From Bacteroidales bacterium (GTDB taxonomy: Bacteria > Bacteroidota > Bacteroidia > Bacteroidales > GWA2-32-17): 36,643 nt of DNA. The position numbers and the translations under genes were made by a program. Below are positions 17,474-27,448 of this stretch, piece after piece (within the stretch, counting starts at the first letter, position 1; every line of letters starts with the position of its first letter). The notes beneath the pieces were generated by a model. The model saw only the letters and a list, made by a program, of their open reading frames with translations. It searched no databases and was not told the origin of the DNA. The stretch covers positions 1 to 36,643 of the forward strand of contig JAOADU010000003.1 of NCBI GenBank assembly GCA_026417155.1, read 5' to 3'.

Positions 17474-18781
17474 ATGAGTACAAATCTTGTTATTGATATG
17501 AAAACAAATATAAATGAAACTATCGGAAGTTATACCCAAATGGAATTGCTTCGTTTTACTACTGCTGGAAGTGTTGATGATGGTAAAAGTACACTAATTG
17601 GGCGATTATTGTACGATAGCAAAGCAATATTCGAAGATCAATTAAAAGCATTGGAAAAGGCAAGCATGCTAAAAGGGGATGAAACTATTAATTTGGCACT
17701 TTTAACCGATGGATTAAAAGCAGAACGGGAGCAAGGAATAACAATAGATGTAGCATACAGATATTTTCACACACCTCGCCGTAAATTTATTATTGCCGAT
17801 ACCCCCGGACATATTCAATACACACGAAACATGGTTACAGGAGCTTCTACTGCTAATCTCGCTTTAATTTTGGTAGATGCTCGGCATGGTATTGTCGAAC
17901 AAACGCGTCGTCATGCTTTTATTGCCAGTTTGTTGCAAATACCTCACATGGTTGTATGTATAAACAAAATGGATTTAGTATCGTATAGCGAAGAACGGTT
18001 TAATGAAATAACGCAACAGTTTTTAGAAATTGCAACAAAACTCGATATAAAAGACATTCGATTTGTTCCTATATGTGCCCTTCATGGCGATAATATTGTT
18101 AAACGTAGTACACAAATGCCTTGGTACGAAGGACCAACGCTTATGTGGTTATTAGAAACTATTTACATTAGTAGTGATACTAATTTTATAGATGCACGTT
18201 TTCCGGTGCAGTATGTAATTCGTCCAAACTCAAAAGAATTTCATGATTATAGAGGGTATGCTGGACGTGTAGCAAGTGGAATATTCCGCAAGGGCGATAA
18301 AATAAAAGTACTCCCATCGGGGTATACATCAACTATAGTACAAATAGACATTTTTGAAAACTCAATCAACGAAGCTGTGGCAGGACAATCCGTTTCTATT
18401 GTATTAGCTGATGATATTGATATTAGCCGAGGCGATATGATTGTCAAAGAAAATAACTTACCTGTAATTTCGCAAGATGTAGAAATGATGTTTTGCTGGT
18501 TTAATGAACGACCTTTACAAATAAAAGGAAAATATATATTGCGACACACAACCAATGAAGTAAAATGTATGATAAACGATGTGCGGTATAAAATTGAGAT
18601 GAATACATTGCAACGAAACGAAACAGATAAACATGTTGGGATGAACGACATTGGTCGAATGTCGGTTCGAACTCAAAAACCCATATTTTTCGATTCTTAC
18701 AGAAAAAATCGTAATACAGGCAGCGTTATTCTGATTGATGAAATTACCAACGAAACTATTGCTGCAGGAATGATAATTTAA
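17474..18781 (+). CDS. cysN: Sulfate adenylyltransferase large subunit (GTPase)
   Basis: This 435-residue EF-Tu-like GTPase couples GTP hydrolysis to APS synthesis by CysD. G1 is AGSVDDGKST at residues 31-40. The switch region is REQGITIDVAYRYF, G3 is DTPGH, followed by YTRNMVTGASTANLALILVD, and G4 is NKMD. Domain II and III beta-barrels follow (KEFHDYRGYAGRVASGIFRK onward). The length shows a stand-alone CysN without a fused CysC kinase domain, consistent with the separate cysC upstream. No PAPS reductase, sulfite reductase or sulfotransferase is in the window, so the end use of PAPS is not shown. Confidence 0.96.
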   Translation: MSTNLVIDMKTNINETIGSYTQMELLRFTTAGSVDDGKSTLIGRLLYDSKAIFEDQLKALEKASMLKGDETINLALLTDGLKAEREQGITIDVAYRYFHTPRRKFIIADTPGHIQYTRNMVTGASTANLALILVDARHGIVEQTRRHAFIASLLQIPHMVVCINKMDLVSYSEERFNEITQQFLEIATKLDIKDIRFVPICALHGDNIVKRSTQMPWYEGPTLMWLLETIYISSDTNFIDARFPVQYVIRPNSKEFHDYRGYAGRVASGIFRKGDKIKVLPSGYTSTIVQIDIFENSINEAVAGQSVSIVLADDIDISRGDMIVKENNLPVISQDVEMMFCWFNERPLQIKGKYILRHTTNEVKCMINDVRYKIEMNTLQRNETDKHVGMNDIGRMSVRTQKPIFFDSYRKNRNTGSVILIDEITNETIAAGMII

Positions 18782-18799
18782 AACTATATATTTTTTCTG

Positions 18800-18838
18800 T
18801 TTGCAATTTTTTAAATATAGCTTTTTTACATATATTTG
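18800..18838 (+). promoter_or_regulatory. Candidate promoter for the DUF3078 gene
   Basis: TATATTTG at 18831-18838 matches the -7 consensus, 13 bases before the ATG at 18852. A TTTG lies at 18800-18803, but the 27-base spacing is longer than usual. Confidence 0.45.
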
Positions 18839-18851
18839 ATAAATTTATCAG

Positions 18852-19805
18852 ATGAAAATTTATATAAAGTTCTTTTTATTTGTATTGTTGATACCACATG
18901 CTTATTGTCAAATTACTGAAAAGGAAAAAGAATTAAGAAAATTATCTATAGATACAACATTGCTTGGTTGGAAAAGTGGGGGCATATTAAATTTTACGCT
19001 TTCGCAAGTTTCGTTAGTAAACTGGGCAGCAGGAGGTAATAATTCATACGCTGGAAGTGTGTTGTTTAATGCGTTTATAAAGTACAACTCAACCCGATTT
19101 AGCATGGAAAATGTATTCGATTTTGGTTTGGGGATGCAAAAGCAAGCGTCGTTAAAATATCGAAAAACTGATGATAAGATTGATTTTTCGTCGAAATACG
19201 GGTATTTGCTCAAAAATAAAATATATGTAGCAGTATTAGTTAACTTTAAAACCCAAAGTATGCCAGGATACAATTATCCAAACGATTCGGTAATGATTTC
19301 CGATTTTATGAGCCCTGCATACTTGTTATTTGCCAGCGGTATTGATTGGAAACCCAAAGAGTATTTATCAGTCTTTTTAGCACCATTGACAGGAAAAACC
19401 ACATTTGTAAATAATCAAAATTTAGCAAATGCTGGAGCTTTTGGCGTTGAGCCTGCTGTTTACGAACAGGGAGTTTTAGTTAAAAAAGGAAAAACATTCA
19501 GAGCTGAATTTGGAGGTTATTTAAAAACTTCTATTCAACGAAAATTTAAAGAAACATATACCCTTCATTCAAAACTTGAACTTTTTTCGAACTATTTTAA
19601 GAATCCACAGAATATAGATGTTTATTGGGAATTATTATTGGGCATAAAACTAAGTAAATATTTAGCTTTTTCTGTAAATACGATTTTAATATACGACGAC
19701 GATGTTAAGGTAGAAATAAAAGACAAACAAGGAAATATTACGGGCAAAGGACCTCGCATGCAGTTTAAAGAAATAATAGGAATAGGATTTTCATATAAAT
19801 TTTAA
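18852..19805 (+). CDS. DUF3078 outer-membrane protein
   Basis: This 317-residue protein has a signal peptide (MKIYIKFFLFVLLIPHAYCQ). The DUF3078 hallmark follows: a W-x-x-GG opening (GWKSGGILNFTLSQVSLVNW), AAGGNNSYAGS, a central YLLFASGIDWKP, and a C-terminal strand ending in FSYKF with a terminal aromatic. Alternating strands and the final aromatic residue suggest an outer-membrane beta-barrel. The family is restricted largely to Bacteroidota and has no assigned function. mscL starts 12 bases downstream, probably in the same transcript. Confidence 0.88.
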   Translation: MKIYIKFFLFVLLIPHAYCQITEKEKELRKLSIDTTLLGWKSGGILNFTLSQVSLVNWAAGGNNSYAGSVLFNAFIKYNSTRFSMENVFDFGLGMQKQASLKYRKTDDKIDFSSKYGYLLKNKIYVAVLVNFKTQSMPGYNYPNDSVMISDFMSPAYLLFASGIDWKPKEYLSVFLAPLTGKTTFVNNQNLANAGAFGVEPAVYEQGVLVKKGKTFRAEFGGYLKTSIQRKFKETYTLHSKLELFSNYFKNPQNIDVYWELLLGIKLSKYLAFSVNTILIYDDDVKVEIKDKQGNITGKGPRMQFKEIIGIGFSYKF

Positions 19806-19817
19806 ACTCATAGCATT

Positions 19818-20216
19818 ATGAAAAAAACTTTAAAAGAATTTCGCGAATTTGCCATTAAAGGCAATGTTTTAGACTTAGCTGTAGCAGTTATTTTGGGTGG
19901 AGCGTTTGGCAAAATAGTATCGTCGCTGGTAAACGATATTATTATGCCACCCATAGGCTTGCTTTTAGGAAATGTCGATTTTAAAGACTTAAAGTGGGTA
20001 ATACAGGATAACGAACCAGTAATTAGTCTTAATTATGGAATGTTTTTGCAAAATGTTGTTGATTTTTTACTCATCGCATTTTCTGTATTTATTATGGTTA
20101 AAATAGCTGTCAAATTTCAGAAGAAGAAGGAGATAACACCCGAGCAACCAAAACCTACCAAAGAAGCACAGCTCTTAGAGGAAATTCGCGATCTTTTGAA
20201 GGAGAAAAAGAATTAG
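19818..20216 (+). CDS. mscL: Large-conductance mechanosensitive channel
   Basis: This 132-residue inner-membrane protein has the MscL opening [20 protein letters not shown], followed by [20 protein letters not shown] (first transmembrane helix and pore constriction). A periplasmic loop is next, then the second helix [17 protein letters not shown] and a charged cytoplasmic helix ending in [13 protein letters not shown]. The pentameric channel opens under membrane tension to release solutes during hypo-osmotic shock. Length is typical. Its TAG stop overlaps the stop of the convergent T9SS gene by three bases. Confidence 0.97.
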   Translation: MKKTLKEFREFAIKGNVLDLAVAVILGGAFGKIVSSLVNDIIMPPIGLLLGNVDFKDLKWVIQDNEPVISLNYGMFLQNVVDFLLIAFSVFIMVKIAVKFQKKKEITPEQPKPTKEAQLLEEIRDLLKEKKN

Positions 20217-23200
20217 TTTGTTACCACAAACTTTTTTACAAATTTCTTTCCATTGGAGGTAATAAATAACTGATAAACACCCGATTGCATATTATTTTTT
20301 TGTATCCTAAAAGACGAGATGGCATCAGAGTCAATAACAATTTTATCTTGAAATAGAACTTTGCCTAACATATCGCTAATGTAATAATTTACAGTTGCGT
20401 CGGGAATACCTATAATGGTTATCACTATTTCACCTTCATCGTTGTACTGAACATTTACATTTTGCATAAATTCCATTTGATTCGGAGACACCACTCTTAC
20501 TTCTGAGTAAGAAGTATTACCGTCGTAGTCGGTTTGTTTTATGCGATAATAAGTTTGCTGAGTGATAGATTCTTCGTCTATGAATTCATAGTTTATAATA
20601 TCATTGGAATTGCCCGCACCTTTTATTTGAGCAATAGGTTTGTAAATGACGGCATCGGTTGATTTCAGAATTGTAAAATAATCGTTATTTACTTCTGAAG
20701 CGGTTGTCCATGAAAGCATAACTTTGTTATTGTTTAAAAGTGTTGCATCGAACGAAAGTAAATTTATTGGCAATATTTCGCAATTCATCGATCCTCCATC
20801 TGTAAAGTTAAATACCAAATCGAAACCGTTTGCATTTGGCGACCAGTTGTTTATCATTAAATAATATGTTTCTCCTGCTGTTACAGGGATTCCTTGAACC
20901 CAACTGTTTCCGTTAACGTCTTCCGAAAAATCTGTTTCGATATTATTCATTCCTGTGTTTGTTGGCCAATAATTTGCAGAACAAGGAACACAATCTACAC
21001 CACCGCAATCTACACCCGTTTCGTCGGCATCTTTTATGTTATTGCTACAATGTGTACCGTCAGTAATATAAACAGCATAATCTTCTATTTCACCGTCAAT
21101 ACAACTTGCAGGATGACATGCAACAGGAGTACTAGTTCTTCTGTTTACAACTCTAAAACCTGTTTTTCCTACTCTTGCTCCAGCTGGTATTGTAATATTG
21201 ACAGAATATGTTCCTGCTGCAACGTTCGATGCAATGGTATATTCCTCTCCAGCATCTGTAAAAATTAGATTTTTATTCCAATCGAACCATGCTTTAATGT
21301 TATTTTGATTTCCTCCTGCAACTGTTACTGAGAGTGTGTATGTTGAACCTTTATTTACTGAAGTGGATAAATTTTTATAATCGGCATATCCACTACTAGG
21401 TGTAGCATTATTTATAGTGTTGAATGTTACATTGGAAATGTATCGACTAGGAGAACATCCGTTCCACCATGCGTTATTATAACAGTACGACGGTGCTTCA
21501 GCATAACTACACCGAACAGGATCTCCTAAATTAGCACAATTGGATGCTCTATAAAGAGCAAAATCATAATCTTCAAAAAATTCTTCTGGTTTTACATCCA
21601 AATAAAGCCTTCCACTAGTGGTAATTTCGAAACGATACCAGTTTGAAAAATTTTCGCTAAGATTACAGCCCCCACAGGTTGAAGTAATACCAGGTCCGGG
21701 ACTACTTGCATTCATATTTGTTGTGCCACAAATACTTGTTGCCGAAATACAATCATTGTTTGTAGGAGATGCTGCACAATCTACACACGATAAAGTAATA
21801 TTCCAACCAGAATAATTGTAGGATGCATCAGAATAAAACTGGAATGTTAAGCAACCACTTTGAGTTGATGCCGTAAAACTAGAAGAAAAAGTTCCATTAA
21901 TATTAGTGGGTGTTGCCATTGTCCTACAACCAGCCCATAAAATAGAGCTTCCTTGAGTAGGGCCATTTCTAACAATCAGATAATCATAACAACCCGATGC
22001 AGTTCCTTCTATATTCATCATCGTAAAAGTAGCCCTTACGCATTTTCCAGGAGCATCGGGACAAAATGTTCTATAAATTCTATTTATATTGTTAGAATAA
22101 TTACCAGATCCTCCATCATCTTGGTATACGCCCGTACAAGTATTAACCATGCAAGCTCCTAAATATGTGTTTTGTTGTCCTTGTGTGGGGTGGAAATAAT
22201 TGCCGGGCGTTTCGGGACAGCGAATATAAAATTGATGAGTGCCAGCAGAGTTATCGTCATCATCAATCAAAATATAATATGTTGTTCCCGCTGTCCAGTT
22301 CAACGGTCCGTATACACCAGGGCTAGAAATACGTGCAATGCATGTCCATCCTGTGGCTTCACATGGTGCAGTTTTATATCCGTATGTCATGCTTCCAGCC
22401 GCTGAATTAACTTGAATATAATGTGGTCCAGAAATGGTGGGGGTGTATGAAAAAATATTTTCTCGTCCAGGGGTCCCTGCTCCACAAACCTGATAATTCC
22501 AATTGCTAAAACCACTACCACTGTTAACGGTTACTGTTGTTCCGCAATTTGCAATGTTGGTTATCGCGCCACAAGCACCAATTCCCACATCGTAAGCACA
22601 TATTTGAAATGTACCATTGTTATTGTTTCCATATTCCCATACACGAATATAAATGGTAGATCCAGGTGTAAGCCCCGTTCTATCTATTTGCGGCATAAGT
22701 CCATTAGGGCTGTCATCATCGTCACATTCAACAAGCGTTAATGAGCTGCATGTTCCTGTGTATATAGCCATTCCTCCGTCAGTCATTACACCTTCTTTTG
22801 TATCAATGGTAATATGTCCCGATGCAGGAACCGTTGCTTTAAACCACACGTCGCCACCTAAATAATTTGCACAACCCGGATGGGGAGGTCCCAATGTAGC
22901 ACTTGCGCCTGCATTTGTATAAGTCGAATAACTGCAGGTTGCATTTACCGTTAAGTTAATTGCACCACTACATTCATCATTAGATGGACCTGCAGAGGCA
23001 GTATTAATTACTAATGAATACTGAGCTATTGAAGTATTATAATAATTGTCAACTATGATGTAATAGGTTGTTCCACTATATAAATAAACCGTTACGGAAC
23101 CATTATCCCAACAAGAACCAATGTAGTTGGTAGATGTGTTTGAACAAGAACTCATTAAAAAGAAATCGGGCTCACCAGAAATATCTGTTGCTGTAATTGT

Positions 23201-23419
23201 GTATGAACCTGTAACAGTTGGAGTAAATTGATATACTTGTTCATCACCAATCATATCCCAAGAACATGAAGAATAATATGTCCAATCATTACCAGTAGTT
23301 CCTAATGTGCCATTATACGTAGTTCCTAATGTCATATTGATGATAGAACTACATGGCTGACTGTAATTATTAATAAAAATCCAGCCCAATAAAACTGTTA
23401 TGATGAATCTTCTTTTCAT
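20213..23419 (-). CDS. Large T9SS-exported surface protein with CUB-like and GEVED domains
   Basis: This 1068-residue protein has a signal peptide ([20 protein letters not shown]). Several cysteine-rich pre-peptidase-like segments follow, including [20 protein letters not shown] and a similar repeat at [20 protein letters not shown]-like stretch comes next ([13 protein letters not shown], then DYLIVRNG and [11 protein letters not shown]). It is followed by a GEVED domain ([20 protein letters not shown], ending [11 protein letters not shown]), a fibronectin-like [16 protein letters not shown] block and a C-terminal type A sorting domain ending in [19 protein letters not shown]. No peptidase or glycosidase active site is evident, so adhesion or matrix binding is the most reasonable guess. 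Its start overlaps the stop of the small gene 23416-23775 by four bases, so they are co-translated. The 3' end converges with mscL. Confidence 0.85.
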   Translation of the reverse strand: MKRRFIITVLLGWIFINNYSQPCSSIINMTLGTTYNGTLGTTGNDWTYYSSCSWDMIGDEQVYQFTPTVTGSYTITATDISGEPDFFLMSSCSNTSTNYIGSCWDNGSVTVYLYSGTTYYIIVDNYYNTSIAQYSLVINTASAGPSNDECSGAINLTVNATCSYSTYTNAGASATLGPPHPGCANYLGGDVWFKATVPASGHITIDTKEGVMTDGGMAIYTGTCSSLTLVECDDDDSPNGLMPQIDRTGLTPGSTIYIRVWEYGNNNNGTFQICAYDVGIGACGAITNIANCGTTVTVNSGSGFSNWNYQVCGAGTPGRENIFSYTPTISGPHYIQVNSAAGSMTYGYKTAPCEATGWTCIARISSPGVYGPLNWTAGTTYYILIDDDDNSAGTHQFYIRCPETPGNYFHPTQGQQNTYLGACMVNTCTGVYQDDGGSGNYSNNINRIYRTFCPDAPGKCVRATFTMMNIEGTASGCYDYLIVRNGPTQGSSILWAGCRTMATPTNINGTFSSSFTASTQSGCLTFQFYSDASYNYSGWNITLSCVDCAASPTNNDCISATSICGTTNMNASSPGPGITSTCGGCNLSENFSNWYRFEITTSGRLYLDVKPEEFFEDYDFALYRASNCANLGDPVRCSYAEAPSYCYNNAWWNGCSPSRYISNVTFNTINNATPSSGYADYKNLSTSVNKGSTYTLSVTVAGGNQNNIKAWFDWNKNLIFTDAGEEYTIASNVAAGTYSVNITIPAGARVGKTGFRVVNRRTSTPVACHPASCIDGEIEDYAVYITDGTHCSNNIKDADETGVDCGGVDCVPCSANYWPTNTGMNNIETDFSEDVNGNSWVQGIPVTAGETYYLMINNWSPNANGFDLVFNFTDGGSMNCEILPINLLSFDATLLNNNKVMLSWTTASEVNNDYFTILKSTDAVIYKPIAQIKGAGNSNDIINYEFIDEESITQQTYYRIKQTDYDGNTSYSEVRVVSPNQMEFMQNVNVQYNDEGEIVITIIGIPDATVNYYISDMLGKVLFQDKIVIDSDAISSFRIQKNNMQSGVYQLFITSNGKKFVKKFVVTN

Positions 23420-23775
23420 GGCATAGATAAATTTTTAATCAATAAGGTAAGTTTCTGAATTTTTCTTTCTATTTCTTCCAGTTCATTGTTGCATGCCGAT
23501 CTTCTTTTATAACCTTCAGATTGTATTTCAATTTTTCTTATTTCAAGTTCAGCAATCATTTTTTGGTATAAGATTATTTGTTTTTTAACTTCTTCGTTTT
23601 CTGGTAAAACTGTATTGGGATATGATAGTTCTTTTTCAGTTGGACGATTACTTTCAATGATTTGCTTACTTTCCAAAGGGGCTATCTCTTTAATTGCTTG
23701 TTTTTCGTTATTAAAATTCTGTGCTTTTAATTGAAAGAAAATGAGAATGCTAAATATACATAAGTAAATTTTCAT
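23416..23775 (-). CDS. Small secreted coiled-coil protein of unknown function
   Basis: This 119-residue protein, read from the ATG at 23775 (MKIYLCIFSILIFFQLKAQ), starts at a clean signal peptide; an upstream ATG at 23796 would add seven residues. After a charged linker, residues roughly 60-115 (VKKQIILYQKMIAELEIRK and ELEEIERKIQKLTLLIKNL) form a predicted coiled coil with heptad-like leucine/isoleucine spacing. No known family is recognised. Its stop overlaps the start of the 1068-residue T9SS protein gene (ATGA), so it is probably made together with that protein and could be a periplasmic or surface partner of it; this is inference from gene order. Confidence 0.7.
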   Translation of the reverse strand: MKIYLCIFSILIFFQLKAQNFNNEKQAIKEIAPLESKQIIESNRPTEKELSYPNTVLPENEEVKKQIILYQKMIAELEIRKIEIQSEGYKRRSACNNELEEIERKIQKLTLLIKNLSMP

Positions 23776-23901
23776 AGGACTACTGTTTATAATCATAAAT
23801 ATTTAGTATTTTATTATACGTAAAATTAATATGATAGTTTCGTTTAATTCATGAGATGATAATTTATTTTTTTCAATTTCTGTTAATTAATGCAAATTTG
23901 T

Positions 23902-23909
23902 TAATTTTG
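23902..23909 (+). promoter_or_regulatory. -7 box for the permease gene
   Basis: TAATTTTG (TAnnTTTG) ends three bases before the ATG at 23913. This argues against the upstream in-frame ATG at 23856 and suggests a leaderless or nearly leaderless message. Confidence 0.5.
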
Positions 23910-23912
23910 CTC

Positions 23913-25169
23913 ATGCGAAAGAGATGGAAAATTCAATTTGCTTTATTATTAGAAAATCTTAAAGTTTCGTCGCAAAGTTTAAGGGTAAATAAACTAAGAG
24001 CTACGCTTACGATACTAATAATTGCAGTTGGTATAATGGCGTTAGTAGGAATTCTCACTTCTATTGAAGCCATACGGAGTTCGTTGACTTCTAATTTTAG
24101 CAATTTGGGTGCAAATACTTTTCGAATTACAAATTGGTCGTTAAAAAATATGCGAGGTCGTCACGATCGCATTGAATATAAAAATATTAGTTTTCGCGAG
24201 GCTCTTCAGTTTAAAGAAAGATATACATTCCCTTCAACGGTGTCGATTACGATTATGGCTTCACAACAAGCTACCGTTAAATATAAAGACAAAAAAACAA
24301 ATCCAAATATTTTAGTTACTGGGGTAGATGAAAACTATTTTTCCGTTTCGGGATATGAAATAGAACAAGGACGAAATTTTTCTTATCAAGAAATTATGCA
24401 AGGCAGTAATGTTGTTATTATTGGTAAAGAAATACAACAAAACTTATTTTCTGCAACTGACAATCCTATTGGTAAAAAAATATTGATAGGCAATAGTCGG
24501 TATATTATTATTGGCATTTTGAAATCTAAAGGCACTAGTTTTGGAAGTAGTGGCGATAAAATTTGTTTTATTCCTGTAGTTAATGCACGAAGTTTTAATA
24601 GTTCGGCAAATTCGTCATTTACAATAAATGTTATGCCAGCAAATGCTCAATATTTAGACGATGCTATTGCTGAAGCCGAAAGTTTATTTCGAATCATAAG
24701 AAGACTTCGCATTTCGGAACCGTCAAACTTTGAAATCAATAAAAGCGATAGTTTGGTCAATATGCTCATGGACAATATTAAATACGTTACAATGGCAGCT
24801 ACTTTAATAGGTTTAATTACACTAATAGGCGCTTCTATTGGTTTAATGAACATTATGCTGGTATCGGTAAATGAACGCACTCGCGAAATTGGCACACGTA
24901 AAGCTATGGGAGCAAAACCTTCGCAAATTCGACAACAATTTCTTATTGAAGCTATTTATATTGGACAAATGGGAGGTGTCTTGGGCATAGTATTAGGAGT
25001 ATTAATTGGCAATGTTATTGCTTTGGCAATTGAAGGTCCGTTCGTTATTCCTTGGATTTGGATTATTAGCGGTGTTTTGTTGTGTTTTTTAGTAAGCGTT
25101 TTATCGGGTTATTTACCTGCCAACAAAGCAGCAAAACTCGATCCTATAGAAGCATTACGATACGAGTAG
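23913..25169 (+). CDS. MacB/FtsX-type ABC transporter permease
   Basis: This protein has 418 residues from the ATG at 23913 (MRKRWKIQFALLLENLKVSS). It has an N-terminal membrane helix around LRATLTILIIAVGIMALVG, a MacB-like periplasmic core domain (about 60-270), and three C-terminal helices of the FtsX domain. These include IGASIGLMNIMLVSVNERTR, EIGTRKAMGAKPSQIRQQFL and the ending SGYLPANKAAKLDPIEALRY. These are standard signatures of the type VII ABC permeases (MacB/LolC/FtsX), which transmit cytoplasmic ATP hydrolysis to periplasmic events such as lipoprotein release or tripartite efflux. No ATP-binding subunit or membrane-fusion protein gene is adjacent, so the partner must come from elsewhere. 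Confidence 0.92.
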   Translation: MRKRWKIQFALLLENLKVSSQSLRVNKLRATLTILIIAVGIMALVGILTSIEAIRSSLTSNFSNLGANTFRITNWSLKNMRGRHDRIEYKNISFREALQFKERYTFPSTVSITIMASQQATVKYKDKKTNPNILVTGVDENYFSVSGYEIEQGRNFSYQEIMQGSNVVIIGKEIQQNLFSATDNPIGKKILIGNSRYIIIGILKSKGTSFGSSGDKICFIPVVNARSFNSSANSSFTINVMPANAQYLDDAIAEAESLFRIIRRLRISEPSNFEINKSDSLVNMLMDNIKYVTMAATLIGLITLIGASIGLMNIMLVSVNERTREIGTRKAMGAKPSQIRQQFLIEAIYIGQMGGVLGIVLGVLIGNVIALAIEGPFVIPWIWIISGVLLCFLVSVLSGYLPANKAAKLDPIEALRYE

Positions 25170-25187
25170 TTTTTAATTATTTTTTTG

Positions 25188-25195
25188 TATTTTTG
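25188..25195 (+). promoter_or_regulatory. -7 box for the hybrid kinase gene
   Basis: TATTTTTG ends 16 bases before the ATG at 25212. No TTTG -33 box is seen at 17-23 bases, as the upstream sequence is a T-rich run after the permease stop. Confidence 0.45.
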
Positions 25196-25211
25196 TATAA
25201 AATGAACTCAA

Positions 25212-27383
25212 ATGTTTGATTTGAATTTTTTTCTTGTATTATTACAAAACGTTGCTGTATTGCTTTCACTGTCTTTGTTTTATGAATACTATTGGTTGCG
25301 TTTTGAACATAAAAAGGAAATTCAAAAACTTCTGACAGGATTAGTATTATCAGTAATTATTACAATTTTAATGTTTACTCCTTTTAAAGCAACTCCGAGT
25401 ATTCTTTTCGATACTCGTTCGATATTATTGTCCATCTCTGGATTATTTTTTGGCTTTGTTCCCACCCTTTTGGCTACTATTACGGCATTATTTATTAGGA
25501 TACAATTGGGTGGCGAGGGGATGTACATGGGCATTGCCGTTATTATTACATCAGCATTATTAGGGCTTTTGTGGAACAAATTTAGAAAAAATTGGGACAA
25601 ACACAAATATTATTGGCTTGAATTGCTTTCATTAGGTTTTATGGTTCATTTAGCTATGGCGTTATATACCATGCTTCTCCCTTCGGGCAAGGATATCGAA
25701 GTGTTGAAACAAATTTTATTGCCATTATTGTTGGTATATATACCAGGTGAAATGTTATTGGGTTTGTTATTAAAGAAACAACAAAATAATTGGAACAATC
25801 GTAAGGCTAAAGAACAATTATTAGAAACAGAATTCTTGTTGCATCAATTAATAAACAATAGTCAACTTGTATCTATAATTATCAATAATAGGTATCAAAT
25901 AACATACTGTAATCAGTATTTTTTAAGAATAACAGGTTTAAAAGAAGAACAAATATTGCATAAGAATATATTCGATTCTTTTTTCAATAATATAGATAGC
26001 GGCTCTCTTGCCAAACTTGAGCAAGTACTAAAACAAAATATGACAACAACAAATTTCACAAGCGAAATAAAACTTCCCAACAATCAATTGCTTTATATAC
26101 ATTGGCATGTAATGGCAACATACAATGTAGAACACCATCAAAACGGATTTTTATTTGTTGGCATAGATTTTACAGAACAAAAAAGTCTCGAAAAGAAACT
26201 AATGGAAACTAATGAAGAATTGGAAATACAAAACGAAAATTACATACAACTCAATAAAAAACTCGAAATTGCTAACAAAAAAGCCGAAGAACATATAAAA
26301 TTAAAAAACCTTATCTTATTAAACCTTAGTCATGAAGTGCGAACACCGATGAATGCTATCTTGGGCTTTTCAGAGCTTTTACAAAAAGATATTCCAAAAG
26401 ATAAACAAAAGCAGTTTGCCGATATTATTTACAATTCATCGAAGCAATTGTTACAAACGATTGATGATGTCGTATTTCTATCGAAGCTCGAAAATAAAGA
26501 CATAATTGTTAAACAAAATGTATTTTCTCCTGCTAATCTTTTAAGAGAAATAGAACTATATTATCATTACAAAAACAATCAGCATCAAATTCAGTTTAGT
26601 ATAAACATTCCTCCACAAGGCGATAATATTAAGATAATTGACGATGAACATAAAGTTAGGCAAATTTTATTTAATCTGACTAATAATGCATATCACTACA
26701 CTCAGAAAGGGTTTATCATAGTAGGTTTTTTTATAGAAGGAAATCATATTATTTATTATGTTAAAGACACGGGAATAGGAATAGCCGACGAAGATAAAAA
26801 CAATATTTTCGAAGCCTTTTATCGAGGTAGCGACGCATATACTTTTGCTATTAGAGGAATGGGCTTGGGATTAAGTATCGTAAAGCATTTGGTTGAATTA
26901 TTAAATGGGTCTGTATGGTTCGAATCGGAAAAAGATAAAGGAAGTATTTTTTATGTAAAACTTCCATTACGTCCTTTTGTAGCTCAAGAAAAAGATGTTA
27001 CAACAAATCATATAAATTTTCTTAAATATAAGTCTATACTTGTAGTAGAAGATGAATACAATAACTATTTATACCTCGAAGCATTGTTAAAAGATAAAGT
27101 GCATTCTCTCGATTATGCACCCAATGGCAAAATTGCCATCGATCTCTGTCAAAAAAAACAATTCGATGCAATAATTATGGACATTCGTATGCCAGTGATG
27201 AATGGAATAGAAACAATTCAATGGCTTACAAAACAAAATTATAAAACAAAAATTATTGCACTATCAGCATACAACGATTATAGTACTATTGAAGAAGCTA
27301 AAAAAGTTGGTTGTCATATATTTTTATCTAAGCCCATAAAAGAAGAAGATTTACTCGAACAACTTCATCAAATATTTTCATAA
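25212..27383 (+). CDS. Hybrid sensor histidine kinase/response regulator with 5TMR-LYT-like membrane sensor and PAS
   Basis: This is a 723-residue inner-membrane signalling protein. Residues about 5-188 hold several hydrophobic helices resembling the LytS/5TMR-LYT sensor (SISGLFFGFVPTLLATITAL, VYIPGEMLLGLLL). A PAS domain covers about 205-325 and a coiled coil about 325-365. HisKA has the phospho-accepting H374 in NLSHEVRTPMNAILGF. The HATPase domain shows FNLTNNAYHYT (N box), DTGIGIADED (G1) and GMGLGLSIV (G2). The receiver domain from about 608 has acidic residues in VVEDE (613-615), acceptor D657 in IIMDIRMP, S685 and K707. It has no DNA-binding output domain, so the signal must pass to a separate partner. 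No partner regulator is adjacent, and the stimulus is unknown. Confidence 0.93.
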   Translation: MFDLNFFLVLLQNVAVLLSLSLFYEYYWLRFEHKKEIQKLLTGLVLSVIITILMFTPFKATPSILFDTRSILLSISGLFFGFVPTLLATITALFIRIQLGGEGMYMGIAVIITSALLGLLWNKFRKNWDKHKYYWLELLSLGFMVHLAMALYTMLLPSGKDIEVLKQILLPLLLVYIPGEMLLGLLLKKQQNNWNNRKAKEQLLETEFLLHQLINNSQLVSIIINNRYQITYCNQYFLRITGLKEEQILHKNIFDSFFNNIDSGSLAKLEQVLKQNMTTTNFTSEIKLPNNQLLYIHWHVMATYNVEHHQNGFLFVGIDFTEQKSLEKKLMETNEELEIQNENYIQLNKKLEIANKKAEEHIKLKNLILLNLSHEVRTPMNAILGFSELLQKDIPKDKQKQFADIIYNSSKQLLQTIDDVVFLSKLENKDIIVKQNVFSPANLLREIELYYHYKNNQHQIQFSINIPPQGDNIKIIDDEHKVRQILFNLTNNAYHYTQKGFIIVGFFIEGNHIIYYVKDTGIGIADEDKNNIFEAFYRGSDAYTFAIRGMGLGLSIVKHLVELLNGSVWFESEKDKGSIFYVKLPLRPFVAQEKDVTTNHINFLKYKSILVVEDEYNNYLYLEALLKDKVHSLDYAPNGKIAIDLCQKKQFDAIIMDIRMPVMNGIETIQWLTKQNYKTKIIALSAYNDYSTIEEAKKVGCHIFLSKPIKEEDLLEQLHQIFS

Positions 27384-27429
27384 AAACACATATCTGATCA
27401 AATAATAATCAATGATGAAAAGAATACAT

Positions 27430-27437
27430 TAATTTTG
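27430..27437 (+). promoter_or_regulatory. -7 box for coaD
   Basis: TAATTTTG (TAnnTTTG) ends 11 bases before the coaD ATG at 27449. No -33 TTTG is visible at normal spacing. Confidence 0.45.
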
Positions 27438-27448
27438 CCAAAAAAATC

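Noticed and set aside
20894-22865. Several plus-strand frames opposite the 1068-residue T9SS gene
   Set aside because: They have no signal, domain or promoter evidence, and the minus-strand gene has clear domains throughout.
23856-23912. N-terminal extension of the permease from ATG 23856
   Set aside because: A -7 promoter box lies within it and FtsX-type permeases usually start close to the ENLKVSSQSLRVNKLRATL segment.
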